Below, piece by piece: positions 26,869 through 35,879 of a DNA stretch of 64,000 nt. The notes below the pieces were generated by a model. That model saw nothing but the letters and a program-made list of their open reading frames with translations, was not told where the DNA came from and did no database searches. A program made the position numbers and the translations under genes. Each line of letters starts with the position of its first letter. The stretch's first letter is position 1. Where the stretch lies: positions 1 through 64,000 of the forward strand of contig NZ_CAMLHX010000001.1 in the NCBI RefSeq assembly GCF_946479965.1, written 5' to 3'. The DNA is from an uncultured Mucilaginibacter sp. (GTDB taxonomy: Bacteria; Bacteroidota; Bacteroidia; Sphingobacteriales; Sphingobacteriaceae).

Positions 26869-26891
26869 AATATTAGTAAAATATAACGATA

Positions 26892-28430
26892 ATGAAAAGA
26901 AAAATAATATACGTGGCGGCGATGACGACATTGATCACCACACTAACAACCATCTCGTGTAATAAAAGTGCACTCGATAAAACCAACCCCAATTCTGTAA
27001 CTATAACTAACTATTTTAAAACGGCCAACCAGTTGGTAGAAGGTGTTAACGCTGTATATTCGGCATGGCATGGCTATAACCTGGTTGCGCGGGAATGGTT
27101 TTTTATTCACGATTTGCGTAGCGACGATGTAAAAAGCGGCGGGCCACAGTTAGAAGGCCCTCGTAACCAGATACTTATCGGTGTGGTTGACCCCGCAAAT
27201 CCGGTAATGAACTCTGTTTGGAATGGTTTATACGCAGTAATACATAGGGCTTGTTCTGTAACCGACGCTGCCGGCAAGGTTACTGATAACCCCGCCTTAG
27301 TAAAACGTGCAGTTGGCGAAGCGCTGTTTTTACGTGGGTGGGCTTATTATGAGTTAGCAAGCCAATGGGGAAGTGTGCCGGTATACACTACTGCTGTAAC
27401 ATCTCCTACAGATTATAAACCAAAATCACCCGTTGCAGCGGTGTTTGCACAAGCCGTGAGCGATCTTACCGCTGCTGCAGCTGCATTGCCCGAAAAATCG
27501 GCTATTGAACGTGGTCGCGCTACTGCTTCAGCTGCTAACGCAATGTTGGCCCGTGCGTTAATGCAAACCGGTGACTATGCCGGTGCAAAGACTGCTCTGT
27601 TAAAAATACCAACATCGGGAGCAGATGGCTATGCACTTACCGACAGGTACCTTGACAATTTTGAAGAGGAAACCGAGTTTAGCAAAGAGTCGATATTTGA
27701 AATGGTGTTTGCAGATAAAGGTAACAACGATTTTAACTGGGGAAGCCCAAGTGCAGATGGGCCTTCGGCCAATCAAACCACCGTTCGCAACCAGGAATAC
27801 AATCCTGTTGCATGGCGTAACCTTATCCCGTCTGACCGGGTTTTAAACGAATATGAAAGTACCGTTACGGGCGCGGCTAAAACCGATCCGAGATACGCTT
27901 ACTCTATCTATCAAACCGGCGATACTTACAATAATGGTGCAAGCACCTTAGTGGCGGCTGACCAAAATGGTAACAGCTCAACAGTACATGGCGTTACTAT
28001 TAAAACAGCCTGGCGTAAATTTATGCTTATTTACAAAGAAAGCGCTGCTGCTGCGGGTTTCCATCCAGGTGGCAACAACCAACGCATATTGCGTTATGCC
28101 GAAGTGTTATTGAACCTGGCTGAGTGCGAAAATGAATTGAACAATACAGCCAGTGCAGTTTCATACCTAAATATGATAAGGGCAAGAGCAAGTGTTGCAA
28201 TGCCGCCTTACCCTACAGCACAGTTTCCGGTTGGCTCCAAAGCCGAGGTAACTAAGGCAATTATGCATGAGAAAACCGTTGAAATGGCGGGCGAACAAGT
28301 GCGTAACATTGATATTTTACGTTGGAGGCCAAAAGGGTATTTTACTACTGAGCCAATTTCGTACTACACACCGGCTTTTCAGTATTTACCGATGCCGCAA
28401 TCAGAAATTGATAACAATCCAAAATTGTAG
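26892..28430 (+). CDS. SusD/RagB family surface lipoprotein
   Basis: 512 residues. Lipoprotein signal with lipobox ending in TISC; helical TPR-like scaffold with the family blocks GWAYYELASQWGSVPVYTT (about 150-170), FEMVFADKGNND, the ligand-facing middle, and the end motif ILRYAEVLLNLAECENELN, then TKAIMHEKTVEMAGEQVRNIDILRW. It would cap SusC and bind ligand at the cell surface. Its ligand is unknown. Followed after 34 bp by a strong hairpin and T run, so the susCD transcript probably ends there. Confidence 0.95.
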   Translation: MKRKIIYVAAMTTLITTLTTISCNKSALDKTNPNSVTITNYFKTANQLVEGVNAVYSAWHGYNLVAREWFFIHDLRSDDVKSGGPQLEGPRNQILIGVVDPANPVMNSVWNGLYAVIHRACSVTDAAGKVTDNPALVKRAVGEALFLRGWAYYELASQWGSVPVYTTAVTSPTDYKPKSPVAAVFAQAVSDLTAAAAALPEKSAIERGRATASAANAMLARALMQTGDYAGAKTALLKIPTSGADGYALTDRYLDNFEEETEFSKESIFEMVFADKGNNDFNWGSPSADGPSANQTTVRNQEYNPVAWRNLIPSDRVLNEYESTVTGAAKTDPRYAYSIYQTGDTYNNGASTLVAADQNGNSSTVHGVTIKTAWRKFMLIYKESAAAAGFHPGGNNQRILRYAEVLLNLAECENELNNTASAVSYLNMIRARASVAMPPYPTAQFPVGSKAEVTKAIMHEKTVEMAGEQVRNIDILRWRPKGYFTTEPISYYTPAFQYLPMPQSEIDNNPKL

Positions 28431-28464
28431 TAAAATAATTAATACTTAAAAATCACTAACTTGG

Positions 28465-28510
28465 AGACAGGTAAGTAGCTGCTTAAAACAGCTATTTGCC
28501 TGTCTTTTTT
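28465..28510 (+). terminator. Strong intrinsic terminator between susD and the VCBS genes
   Basis: AGACAGGTAAGTAGCTG (28465-28481) pairs with CAGCTATTTGCCTGTCT (28489-28505) over all 17 positions, two of them G-U, around a 7-base loop, followed by a run of T. It separates the susCD unit from the next three genes; it could be full termination or partial, giving unequal expression. Confidence 0.88.
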
Positions 28511-28547
28511 GCCGATATAATACACCGATTATTCCTTTCTTGAGCCT

Positions 28548-31500
28548 ATGAAACAATTGAGCTTCGTTTTACTTGCTGCCGTTTTATTGGCTGCCGCTTC
28601 ATGTAACCAACCAAAAGCCACATTATTTGAGCAAATATCGTCTTCTCATTCAAGCATACATTTTAACAACTTAATTACCGAGAATGACTCGATAAATCCT
28701 TTGGACAATGCATATGTATACAATGGCGGTGGCGTTGGAGTAGGCGATTTTAATAACGATGGGCTTGTAGATATTTACTTTACGGGCAACATGGTATCAA
28801 GCAAGCTCTATTTAAATAAAGGCGATTTTAAGTTTGAAGATGTTACCGATGCCGCAGGAGTTGAGGGTAAGGGACGTTGGGCACGCGGTGCCGCGGTTAT
28901 AGATATTAACAACGATGGCCTTTTAGACCTGTACGTTTGTAATTCGTTGCTGAAAGATTCATTAAAGCGAACCAACATTTTATACGTAAATACCGGAATT
29001 GATAAAGATGGCGTGCCGCATTTTAAAGACCAAGCCGGGGCCTATGGCCTTGATATACACGCCCACTCAACTATGGCAAGCTTTTTTGACTATGATAACG
29101 ACGGCCGCCTTGACATGTACCTCACCGTTAACGAACCGAATTCGTCATTTTATGCCAATGTTTTCAGGCCAATAGTTAAAAACGGTACCAGCCCCAGCAC
29201 CGGCCGTTTATACCATAACGATTGGGACTCGGTCTTAAAGTATTCCGTTTTTAGAAATGTTTCAAAACAGGCGGGTATACTAATTGAAGGTTATGGGCAC
29301 GGTGCCAGCATTGTTGACATAAACCGGGATGGCTGGAAGGATATTTACGTAACCAACGACTTTTTATCGGCAAACATACTTTACATTAACAACCACGATG
29401 GTACGTTTACCGATCGCTCAAAAGAGTATTTTAAGCATACATCATTTAATTCCATGGGGCAGGATATTCAGGACATGAATAACGACGGCCTTGCCGACGT
29501 TTTTGAACTGGATATGGCCCCTGAAGATAATTATCGCAAAAAGATGATGGGATCGGCAAATAGCTATCAATCATTCCAGTTGCTTGATCACTATGGATAT
29601 CAGTATCAATACGTACGCAATACATTACAGTTAAACCAAGGTCCGGGCATAGGTCAGAATGATTCAGTTACTCATCCTGTTTTTAGCGAAATAGGTTTTT
29701 TAAGCGGGATGTCGCAGACTGATTGGAGCTGGGCACCCGTAGTTACTGATTTTAACAACGACGGTTATCGGGACCTCATCGTTACCAACGGCTATCCGAA
29801 GGATGTAACCGATCATGATTTTTTAGTCTTTCGGGACAATCCTTATTCAACAGCATCAAAAAAAACAATTATGGAGCAATTACCACAGGTAAAGCTGCAT
29901 AATTATGGCTATCAGAATAACGGCGATCTGACTTTTACCAATGTTACTCAAAATTGGGGACTTGACCTGGCTACCTTTTCAAACGGCGCCGTTTACGCCG
30001 ATCTGAACAATGATGGAGCCCTTGACCTTGTAGTAAATAACATTGACGACGAAGCTTTGATATATAAAAGCACGCTTAATGCGGATAAAGATAAAGGCCA
30101 TTACCTTGAAGTGAAATTTAACGGCGATAGCAACAACAAAAACGGGATTGGCGCCTGGGTTGATATTTATTACAATCACGGCAAACACCAGGTATATGAA
30201 AATACACCGTACCGCGGCTATCTGTCGTCTATGCAAAACCTGGCTCATTTTGGCCTTGGCGACGCAAACCAGCTGGACTCAATAGTAGTGCGCTGGCCAA
30301 ACAATAAAAAGCAAGTGCTTACCAATTTAAAGGCTGACACCCTATTGCACGTAAATATTAACAACGCGCATAGTACCTATAGCTGGCAAACGCCGGTTAA
30401 GAATACCAACGCGCTTTTTACTGAAATAACCACAGCGGCAGGTATTAAATATCAGCACCAGGAAGAGGATTTTATCGATTTTAATATACAAAAGCTATTA
30501 CCGCATAAATTGTCAGAATATTCACCCGGCCTTGCCGCTGGTGATGTTAATGGCGACGGTATTGACGACATAATTGTAGGTGGAAATTCACAGCATCCGG
30601 CGCAGGTATTTTTACAACAAGCCAACGGTAAGTTTACACAACGTGGCCTTTTATCCGGGGCCGCCAATGTTGCAGAGCACGTAAAAGACGAGGGTATATT
30701 GTTATTCGACGCCGATGGCGATGGAAGATCTGACGTTTATATTGTTAGCGGCGGATATGAAAATGAAGCCGGGAACACGGCTTACAAGGATCGCTTATAT
30801 CACAACGACGGAAAAGGCAACTATACACTGATACCTGACGCCTTGCCGGCCAATTTTACCAGTAAACTATGCGTAAGGGCAGTTGATTACAACAAAGACG
30901 GAAAGCTGGATCTGTTTGTGTCAGGAAGGGTTGAGCCTTGGGCGTATCCTAAGCCGGTATCAAGCATCTTATTAAGAAACGACAGCCAAAGGGGCCGGAT
31001 AAAATTTACTGACGTTACCAACGAAGTTGCTCCCGCTTTAAAAAATATTGGTTTGGTTTGCGATGCCTTATTTACCGATTATGATAACGATGGCTGGCCG
31101 GATCTGATGTTGGCAGGGGAGTGGATGCCAATAACTTTTTTGAGAAATAATAACGGAAAATTCAGCAATCAAACTGCTGCTTCGGGCGTAGCAGGTAAAA
31201 CCGGGTGGTGGAATACCATTGTTTCGGGCGATTTTAGACATACCGGCCGCACCGATTATATTGTGGGTAATGTTGGCCTTAACACACTTTATCAGGTAAG
31301 CGATAAGTATCCTGCCTACATTACCGCCAAGGATTTTGATAACCGCGGCAGATTAGATGCTTTCCCTTCATTGTACTTACCCGATGTGGACGGAACCAAA
31401 AAAGAATATCCGGTATTTGTGCGCGACGACGCTGTTAAACAACTGATCAGTCTGCGTAAAAAATTCACCAATTATAAGTCTTACGCGAACGCTACTTTAC

Positions 31501-32132
31501 AAGATCTGCTCACGCCTGAACAATATAAAGGGGCTATCAGGTTGGCGGCGAACACACAGCAATCATGCTATTTGCGAAATGATGGCAACGGTAAGTTTAC
31601 GGCTATACCGCTACCAATAGCAGCACAGATATCAACCCTGAATGGAATGACAGTTGACGACTACGACGGTGACGGCAATTTGGATGTGATTATTAACGGT
31701 AACGATTATGGCACCGATGTTTCAATTGGCCGATACGACGCCCTTAATGGCTTAATGCTTAAAGGCGACGGTAAGGGTAATTTTAAACAAGTGCCGATAA
31801 TAAACAGTGGTATATATATACCCGGCAACGGCAAAGCCCTGGTAAAGCTGCGTAGTAAAAGCGGAAAATACTTAATAGCAGCCAGCCAAAATAAAGGGCC
31901 GGTAAAACTGTTTGAAATGAGGAAAAATGTTGGAGCTGTTATACCCGGCCTGTTGGATGTTAGTGCCATGGTTCATTATAAAAACGGAACCATAGCCAAA
32001 TACGAATTTTATTATGGGTCATCGTTTCTTTCACAGTCTGGCAGATTTATAAGCGTGGACAGCAGTGTATCGGGCGTTACAATAAAACGGAGCGACGGCA
32101 GTAGCTATGAGGCTTCTATAGCTAAATTATGA
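28548..32132 (+). CDS. Giant FG-GAP/VCBS and ASPIC_UnbV lipoprotein
   Basis: 1194 residues. Lipobox ending in AASC. Then at least twelve repeats with D-x-[DN]-x-DG calcium-type loops (for example GDFNNDGLVD, DINNDGLLD, DYDNDGRLD, DINRDGWKD, DFNNDGYRD, DLNNDGALD, DVNGDGIDD, DADGDGRSD, DYNKDGKLD, DYDNDGWPD, DYDGDGNLD), the unit of an integrin-like beta-propeller. An ASPIC_UnbV domain lies in the middle (about 525-600, ending VDIYYNHGKHQVYENTP...VVRWPN...KADTLLHV). It is probably a surface protein that binds a carbohydrate or cell partner through the propeller. It overlaps the next gene by 4 bp (ATGA), so the two are translated together. No enzyme motif was seen. Confidence 0.9.
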   Translation: MKQLSFVLLAAVLLAAASCNQPKATLFEQISSSHSSIHFNNLITENDSINPLDNAYVYNGGGVGVGDFNNDGLVDIYFTGNMVSSKLYLNKGDFKFEDVTDAAGVEGKGRWARGAAVIDINNDGLLDLYVCNSLLKDSLKRTNILYVNTGIDKDGVPHFKDQAGAYGLDIHAHSTMASFFDYDNDGRLDMYLTVNEPNSSFYANVFRPIVKNGTSPSTGRLYHNDWDSVLKYSVFRNVSKQAGILIEGYGHGASIVDINRDGWKDIYVTNDFLSANILYINNHDGTFTDRSKEYFKHTSFNSMGQDIQDMNNDGLADVFELDMAPEDNYRKKMMGSANSYQSFQLLDHYGYQYQYVRNTLQLNQGPGIGQNDSVTHPVFSEIGFLSGMSQTDWSWAPVVTDFNNDGYRDLIVTNGYPKDVTDHDFLVFRDNPYSTASKKTIMEQLPQVKLHNYGYQNNGDLTFTNVTQNWGLDLATFSNGAVYADLNNDGALDLVVNNIDDEALIYKSTLNADKDKGHYLEVKFNGDSNNKNGIGAWVDIYYNHGKHQVYENTPYRGYLSSMQNLAHFGLGDANQLDSIVVRWPNNKKQVLTNLKADTLLHVNINNAHSTYSWQTPVKNTNALFTEITTAAGIKYQHQEEDFIDFNIQKLLPHKLSEYSPGLAAGDVNGDGIDDIIVGGNSQHPAQVFLQQANGKFTQRGLLSGAANVAEHVKDEGILLFDADGDGRSDVYIVSGGYENEAGNTAYKDRLYHNDGKGNYTLIPDALPANFTSKLCVRAVDYNKDGKLDLFVSGRVEPWAYPKPVSSILLRNDSQRGRIKFTDVTNEVAPALKNIGLVCDALFTDYDNDGWPDLMLAGEWMPITFLRNNNGKFSNQTAASGVAGKTGWWNTIVSGDFRHTGRTDYIVGNVGLNTLYQVSDKYPAYITAKDFDNRGRLDAFPSLYLPDVDGTKKEYPVFVRDDAVKQLISLRKKFTNYKSYANATLQDLLTPEQYKGAIRLAANTQQSCYLRNDGNGKFTAIPLPIAAQISTLNGMTVDDYDGDGNLDVIINGNDYGTDVSIGRYDALNGLMLKGDGKGNFKQVPIINSGIYIPGNGKALVKLRSKSGKYLIAASQNKGPVKLFEMRKNVGAVIPGLLDVSAMVHYKNGTIAKYEFYYGSSFLSQSGRFISVDSSVSGVTIKRSDGSSYEASIAKL

Positions 32133-34348
32133 AAGTAGTTAAAGCATTGGGTTTAATATTGAGCTATATATGCCTGTTTAACGCTTGCGAACTTAAGCGG
32201 GATGATAACACGCAAATGGTTGAACTTTTAAAAAAGCAGGACCGTTTTGAAACTAATGCAGATAATATATATGCGGTTTCGGCGGTTTTGCAGCAGCAGG
32301 ACTCTATTATTAACAGTGCCGGGCCGGGAACTGACCTGTTTCAAAATTATGTTACAAAAGCCAATGTTTTGCTGCAAATGGGCCGTGAGCAAGAGGCCGT
32401 AGATATTTTAGACAGCCTGAACAATTTATTTATAGCTGATTATGCGCAGCGCCAGGCATTATTAAAAAATTTGGCCATAGCTTATATGCGTTTGGGCGAA
32501 CGTACTAACTGCATCAATAATCACTCGGCAAAAGCTTGCATTTATCCTATAGAAGGTGCGGGAATACATGTCGACAAATACGGTTCGCAAAAGGCTATAG
32601 CGTTATACATTCAACTGCTAAAAAATAATGTAAGTGACTATGAATCGCGCTGGTTGCTCAATATTGCCTATATGACGGTAGGCGGCTACCCAAAACAGGT
32701 GCCCGCAGAATATTTACTAAAAATAGACAGTACTGTTAGCAATAATCAAACCCGCCCGTTTAAAGATGTGGCGATGCGATTGGGCCTCGCCATAAAAAAA
32801 ATGGGGGGTGGTAGCATTATAGATGATTTTGATAATGACGGCTATAATGATATCATAACAAGCAGCAGCAACCTCAAAGAACCGATGCATTATTTCCAAA
32901 ACAATAAAAACGGAACCTTTACCGATGTAGCCGAACAGGCCGGTTTGAAAAACTTTACCGGTGGTTTGAATATAATGCAGACAGATTATAACAACGATGG
33001 CTTTAAAGATATTTTTGTTTTGCGTGGGGCATGGAAAGGTAAATTTGGTAAAGAACCTAATTCGCTGTTAAAAAACAATGGCGACGGTACATTTACCGAT
33101 GTTACCCGGCAATGCGGTCTGTTGTCTTTTCATCCTACCCAAGCCGCTACCTGGGCCGATTTTAATAACGACGGCTGGATCGACATATTTATCGGTAACG
33201 AAAGTACCGATGCTGACCTAAACGTAAGCGAATTGTATATCAATAATAAAAACGGCACCTTCATCAATGTGGCCCAAACTGCGGGGGGCGATGTTAAACT
33301 CTTCGTAAAAGGGGTTACAAGTGGTGACTACGATAATGACGGGCGTACAGATATTTTTATATCAGGTATGAACGGACGAAACGTTCTTCTAAAAAACGTA
33401 ACGCCAAACGGAGGAGCGGTTAAATTTACAAATGCAACGCAGCAGGCAGGTTTAGATTCCGAAAACTCAGGAACGTTCGCTACCTGGTTTTGGGATTACG
33501 ATAATGATGGCTGGGTAGACATAATGTTATGTGGTTATGGCAACAGCTCGCCAATAGCCGCCATAGCAGGAGCCGATGCCTTAAACCAATTTCAGGGTAA
33601 TGAGGGCAAAAACATCCTGTTTCACAATGAACATAATGGTAAATTTAAAGATGTATCAAAAGAAACAGGTGTTAATAAAGTGAGTTTTGCCATGGGCGCT
33701 AATTTTGGCGACATTGATAATGATGGTTTCCTGGATTTTTATTTGGGTACGGGAAATCCGATGTTTTCATCGTTAATACCCGACCGGCTTTTTAAAAATG
33801 AACACGGTAAAAAATTTAGCGACATTACCATTCCTGCGAAAGTAGGTGGTTTACAAAAAGGTCACGGTATATCGTTCGCCGACTTAAATAATGACGGCAA
33901 TAACGATATTTTTATAAACCAGGGCGGCGCTTTTCCCGGCGACGCTTATCATAATGCGTTGTATATCAATCCCGGGCAAAATAACAATCATTGGGTTGAT
34001 TTTATACTGGAGGGTACTACCAGCAATAAACTGGCCATAGGCGCAAAGCTTAAAGTGTGTTTTACTGATAACGGACAGAAGCGTATCGTTTACCGCGACA
34101 TTAATTCGGGCGGAAGCTTTGGTTCAAATCCCCTGGCGCAGCATATTGGCATAGGTGCAGCAACCGTTGTTGACAGTATTGTAATTACGTGGCCTGTAAC
34201 AAAAAAACTGCAGCGCTTTACAAATATACCTGTGGGCACTGTTGTGGAAATTAAAGAAGGCCAAAACAAATGGAGTGCAAATAAGCTACGCTATTTCAAC
34301 TTTGATATGGTAAAACCGGCCGACATGGGCCATATGAATATGAATTGA
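32129..34348 (+). CDS. Second FG-GAP/VCBS and ASPIC_UnbV lipoprotein with helical N-terminus
   Basis: 739 residues. Lipobox ending in FNAC followed by ELKRDD, a charged stretch that resembles surface-export signals. The first ~210 residues are helical and TPR-like (several ALYIQLLKNN- and AVDILDSL-type repeats); then seven VCBS loops (DDFDNDGYND, DYNNDGFKD, DFNNDGWID, DYDNDGRTD, DYDNDGWVD, DIDNDGFLD, DLNNDGNND) and a C-terminal ASPIC_UnbV domain (about 645-715). A related but distinct relative of the preceding gene and joined to it by a 4-bp overlap. Presumably the two act in one surface complex; this is inference. Confidence 0.9.
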   Translation: MKVVKALGLILSYICLFNACELKRDDNTQMVELLKKQDRFETNADNIYAVSAVLQQQDSIINSAGPGTDLFQNYVTKANVLLQMGREQEAVDILDSLNNLFIADYAQRQALLKNLAIAYMRLGERTNCINNHSAKACIYPIEGAGIHVDKYGSQKAIALYIQLLKNNVSDYESRWLLNIAYMTVGGYPKQVPAEYLLKIDSTVSNNQTRPFKDVAMRLGLAIKKMGGGSIIDDFDNDGYNDIITSSSNLKEPMHYFQNNKNGTFTDVAEQAGLKNFTGGLNIMQTDYNNDGFKDIFVLRGAWKGKFGKEPNSLLKNNGDGTFTDVTRQCGLLSFHPTQAATWADFNNDGWIDIFIGNESTDADLNVSELYINNKNGTFINVAQTAGGDVKLFVKGVTSGDYDNDGRTDIFISGMNGRNVLLKNVTPNGGAVKFTNATQQAGLDSENSGTFATWFWDYDNDGWVDIMLCGYGNSSPIAAIAGADALNQFQGNEGKNILFHNEHNGKFKDVSKETGVNKVSFAMGANFGDIDNDGFLDFYLGTGNPMFSSLIPDRLFKNEHGKKFSDITIPAKVGGLQKGHGISFADLNNDGNNDIFINQGGAFPGDAYHNALYINPGQNNNHWVDFILEGTTSNKLAIGAKLKVCFTDNGQKRIVYRDINSGGSFGSNPLAQHIGIGAATVVDSIVITWPVTKKLQRFTNIPVGTVVEIKEGQNKWSANKLRYFNFDMVKPADMGHMNMN

Positions 34349-34378
34349 TGAAAACAGCGATTTAAATAAACCAATTTT

Positions 34379-35707
34379 ATGAAAATACATTTCCGTTACC
34401 AATATTGTGCAGCACTGATGTTAGCTTGTGTTATAGCATCGTGCAGCAGTGAAAAAGCAATACCCACAACAACATTAAACAATAGCGAAATACTGCACCA
34501 AAATGAGGATAGGCTTACGCAGCTTATTATTTACGATGTATTTACACCGCCTGTTGCCAGCCGCATATATGCTTATGCGTCTTTGGCATCATACGAGGCT
34601 ATGCGCTATCAGGATAAAAAATACAAATCCATTATTGCAGACTTGAACGGCTTTGATGCTCCGCCTGCTCCCGAGAAAGATAAAACATACAATTTTGCGT
34701 TGGCGGCTACTAAAGCTTTTTTTACCGTGGCACGTAAGGTTACTTTTTCTGTAGATTCGTTAAAAGAGTATGAGGATAACCTCTATGCTAACTTTAAAGG
34801 CCAAATGGACGATTCAACGTTTTCCTACTCGGTTAAATTTGGCGAGAAGGTAGCGGCCGTAATTTTAAAGAGGGCGGCGGTTGACAATTATCCGCAGACC
34901 CGGGCCAAGCCTAAATTTTTGGGTAGCACTGATCCCGGTAAATGGCACCCTACACCACCCGATTACATGGACGGTGTTGAATATTGCTGGGGAACTATGA
35001 AAACCTTTGCCTTGGATTCATCGGGCCAGTTTCCTCCCCCGCCACCACCTATATTTAGCACCGACAAAAAAAGCGAATACTTCAAACAAAATTTAGCCGT
35101 ATACGAGTTAAGTAAACATTTAACTAAAGAGCAGGCCGAGATAGCCCGTTACTGGGACGATAATCCTTTTGTAATGCAGCACTCGGGCCATATGATGTTT
35201 GCCAATAAGAAAATTACGCCGGGTGGCCATTGGATAGGCATTACAGCCATAGCCTGTAAACAAACAAAGGCCGACGCCGTAAAAACGGCGCAGGCTTATG
35301 CCCTTACTTCAGTTGCTATGTTCGATGCTTTTACAAGCTGCTGGCAGGAAAAATATAAGTCGGGATACATAAGGCCGGTTACAGTAATTGAGGACGAGAT
35401 CGATGCCGAATGGTTACCTATGCTGCAAACACCCCCTTTTCCCGAATATCCAAGCGGCCACAGTACCATTACACGTTCGGCTGCAGTGATATTGACCCAT
35501 CTTTTTGGTGATAATTTTGCTTTTCAGGATACCAGCGATCTTCGCTACATAGGAATGCAAAGGCACTTCGATTCCTTTGTGCAAGCCGCAAACGAGGCAT
35601 CCATTAGCAGGTTTTATGGAGGAATACACTACGTGAACAGCGTAAACGCCGGTGCCGACCAGGGCAAAAAAGTAAGTGATTACATCATAAAAAAATTAAA
35701 GCTATAA
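34379..35707 (+). CDS. Vanadium-dependent haloperoxidase / PAP2-fold lipoprotein
   Basis: 442 residues, lipoprotein signal with lipobox ending in IASC. All three metal/oxyanion-site motifs are intact: K325-x6-R332-P333, P358-S359-G360-H361, and S410-R411-x5-H417. These match the vanadate-holding lysine, arginines, serine, glycine, catalytic histidine and the axial histidine of vanadium haloperoxidases. The same site is shared by PAP2 acid phosphatases, so the protein may oxidise a halide with hydrogen peroxide or may remove phosphate. It starts 30 bp after the second VCBS gene, so it belongs to that operon. Membrane-anchored outside the cytoplasm by its lipid. Confidence 0.88.
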   Translation: MKIHFRYQYCAALMLACVIASCSSEKAIPTTTLNNSEILHQNEDRLTQLIIYDVFTPPVASRIYAYASLASYEAMRYQDKKYKSIIADLNGFDAPPAPEKDKTYNFALAATKAFFTVARKVTFSVDSLKEYEDNLYANFKGQMDDSTFSYSVKFGEKVAAVILKRAAVDNYPQTRAKPKFLGSTDPGKWHPTPPDYMDGVEYCWGTMKTFALDSSGQFPPPPPPIFSTDKKSEYFKQNLAVYELSKHLTKEQAEIARYWDDNPFVMQHSGHMMFANKKITPGGHWIGITAIACKQTKADAVKTAQAYALTSVAMFDAFTSCWQEKYKSGYIRPVTVIEDEIDAEWLPMLQTPPFPEYPSGHSTITRSAAVILTHLFGDNFAFQDTSDLRYIGMQRHFDSFVQAANEASISRFYGGIHYVNSVNAGADQGKKVSDYIIKKLKL

Positions 35708-35733
35708 CTCTGATAGGAAAACATCGTATAAGG

Positions 35734-35783
35734 CAGCAACAGTAGCGGCTATTATGATTTTTATAATAGCGCTTGCTGTTGTA
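35734..35783 (+). terminator. Terminator-like hairpin after the haloperoxidase gene
   Basis: Arms GCAACAGtaGCgGCTATTAT and its imperfect complement ATAATAGCgCttGCTGTTGT surround the loop GATTTTT. An AT-rich tail follows. With the hairpin at 28465 it encloses the three-gene unit 28548-35707. Confidence 0.75.
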
Positions 35784-35879
35784 TTTATTTAAGGGTAGAT
35801 TTAGCCACCAATTTTTCCCCCAAATAACTTAATACGTATAATTTGTTTAGTTGATGTGCCCTTTAGCACGATAACGCCT

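Noticed and set aside
35856..35879. GTG start eight codons upstream for the hybrid sensor-regulator
   Set aside because: The ATG at 35880 begins directly with a standard signal peptide; the extension would put polar residues in front of it.
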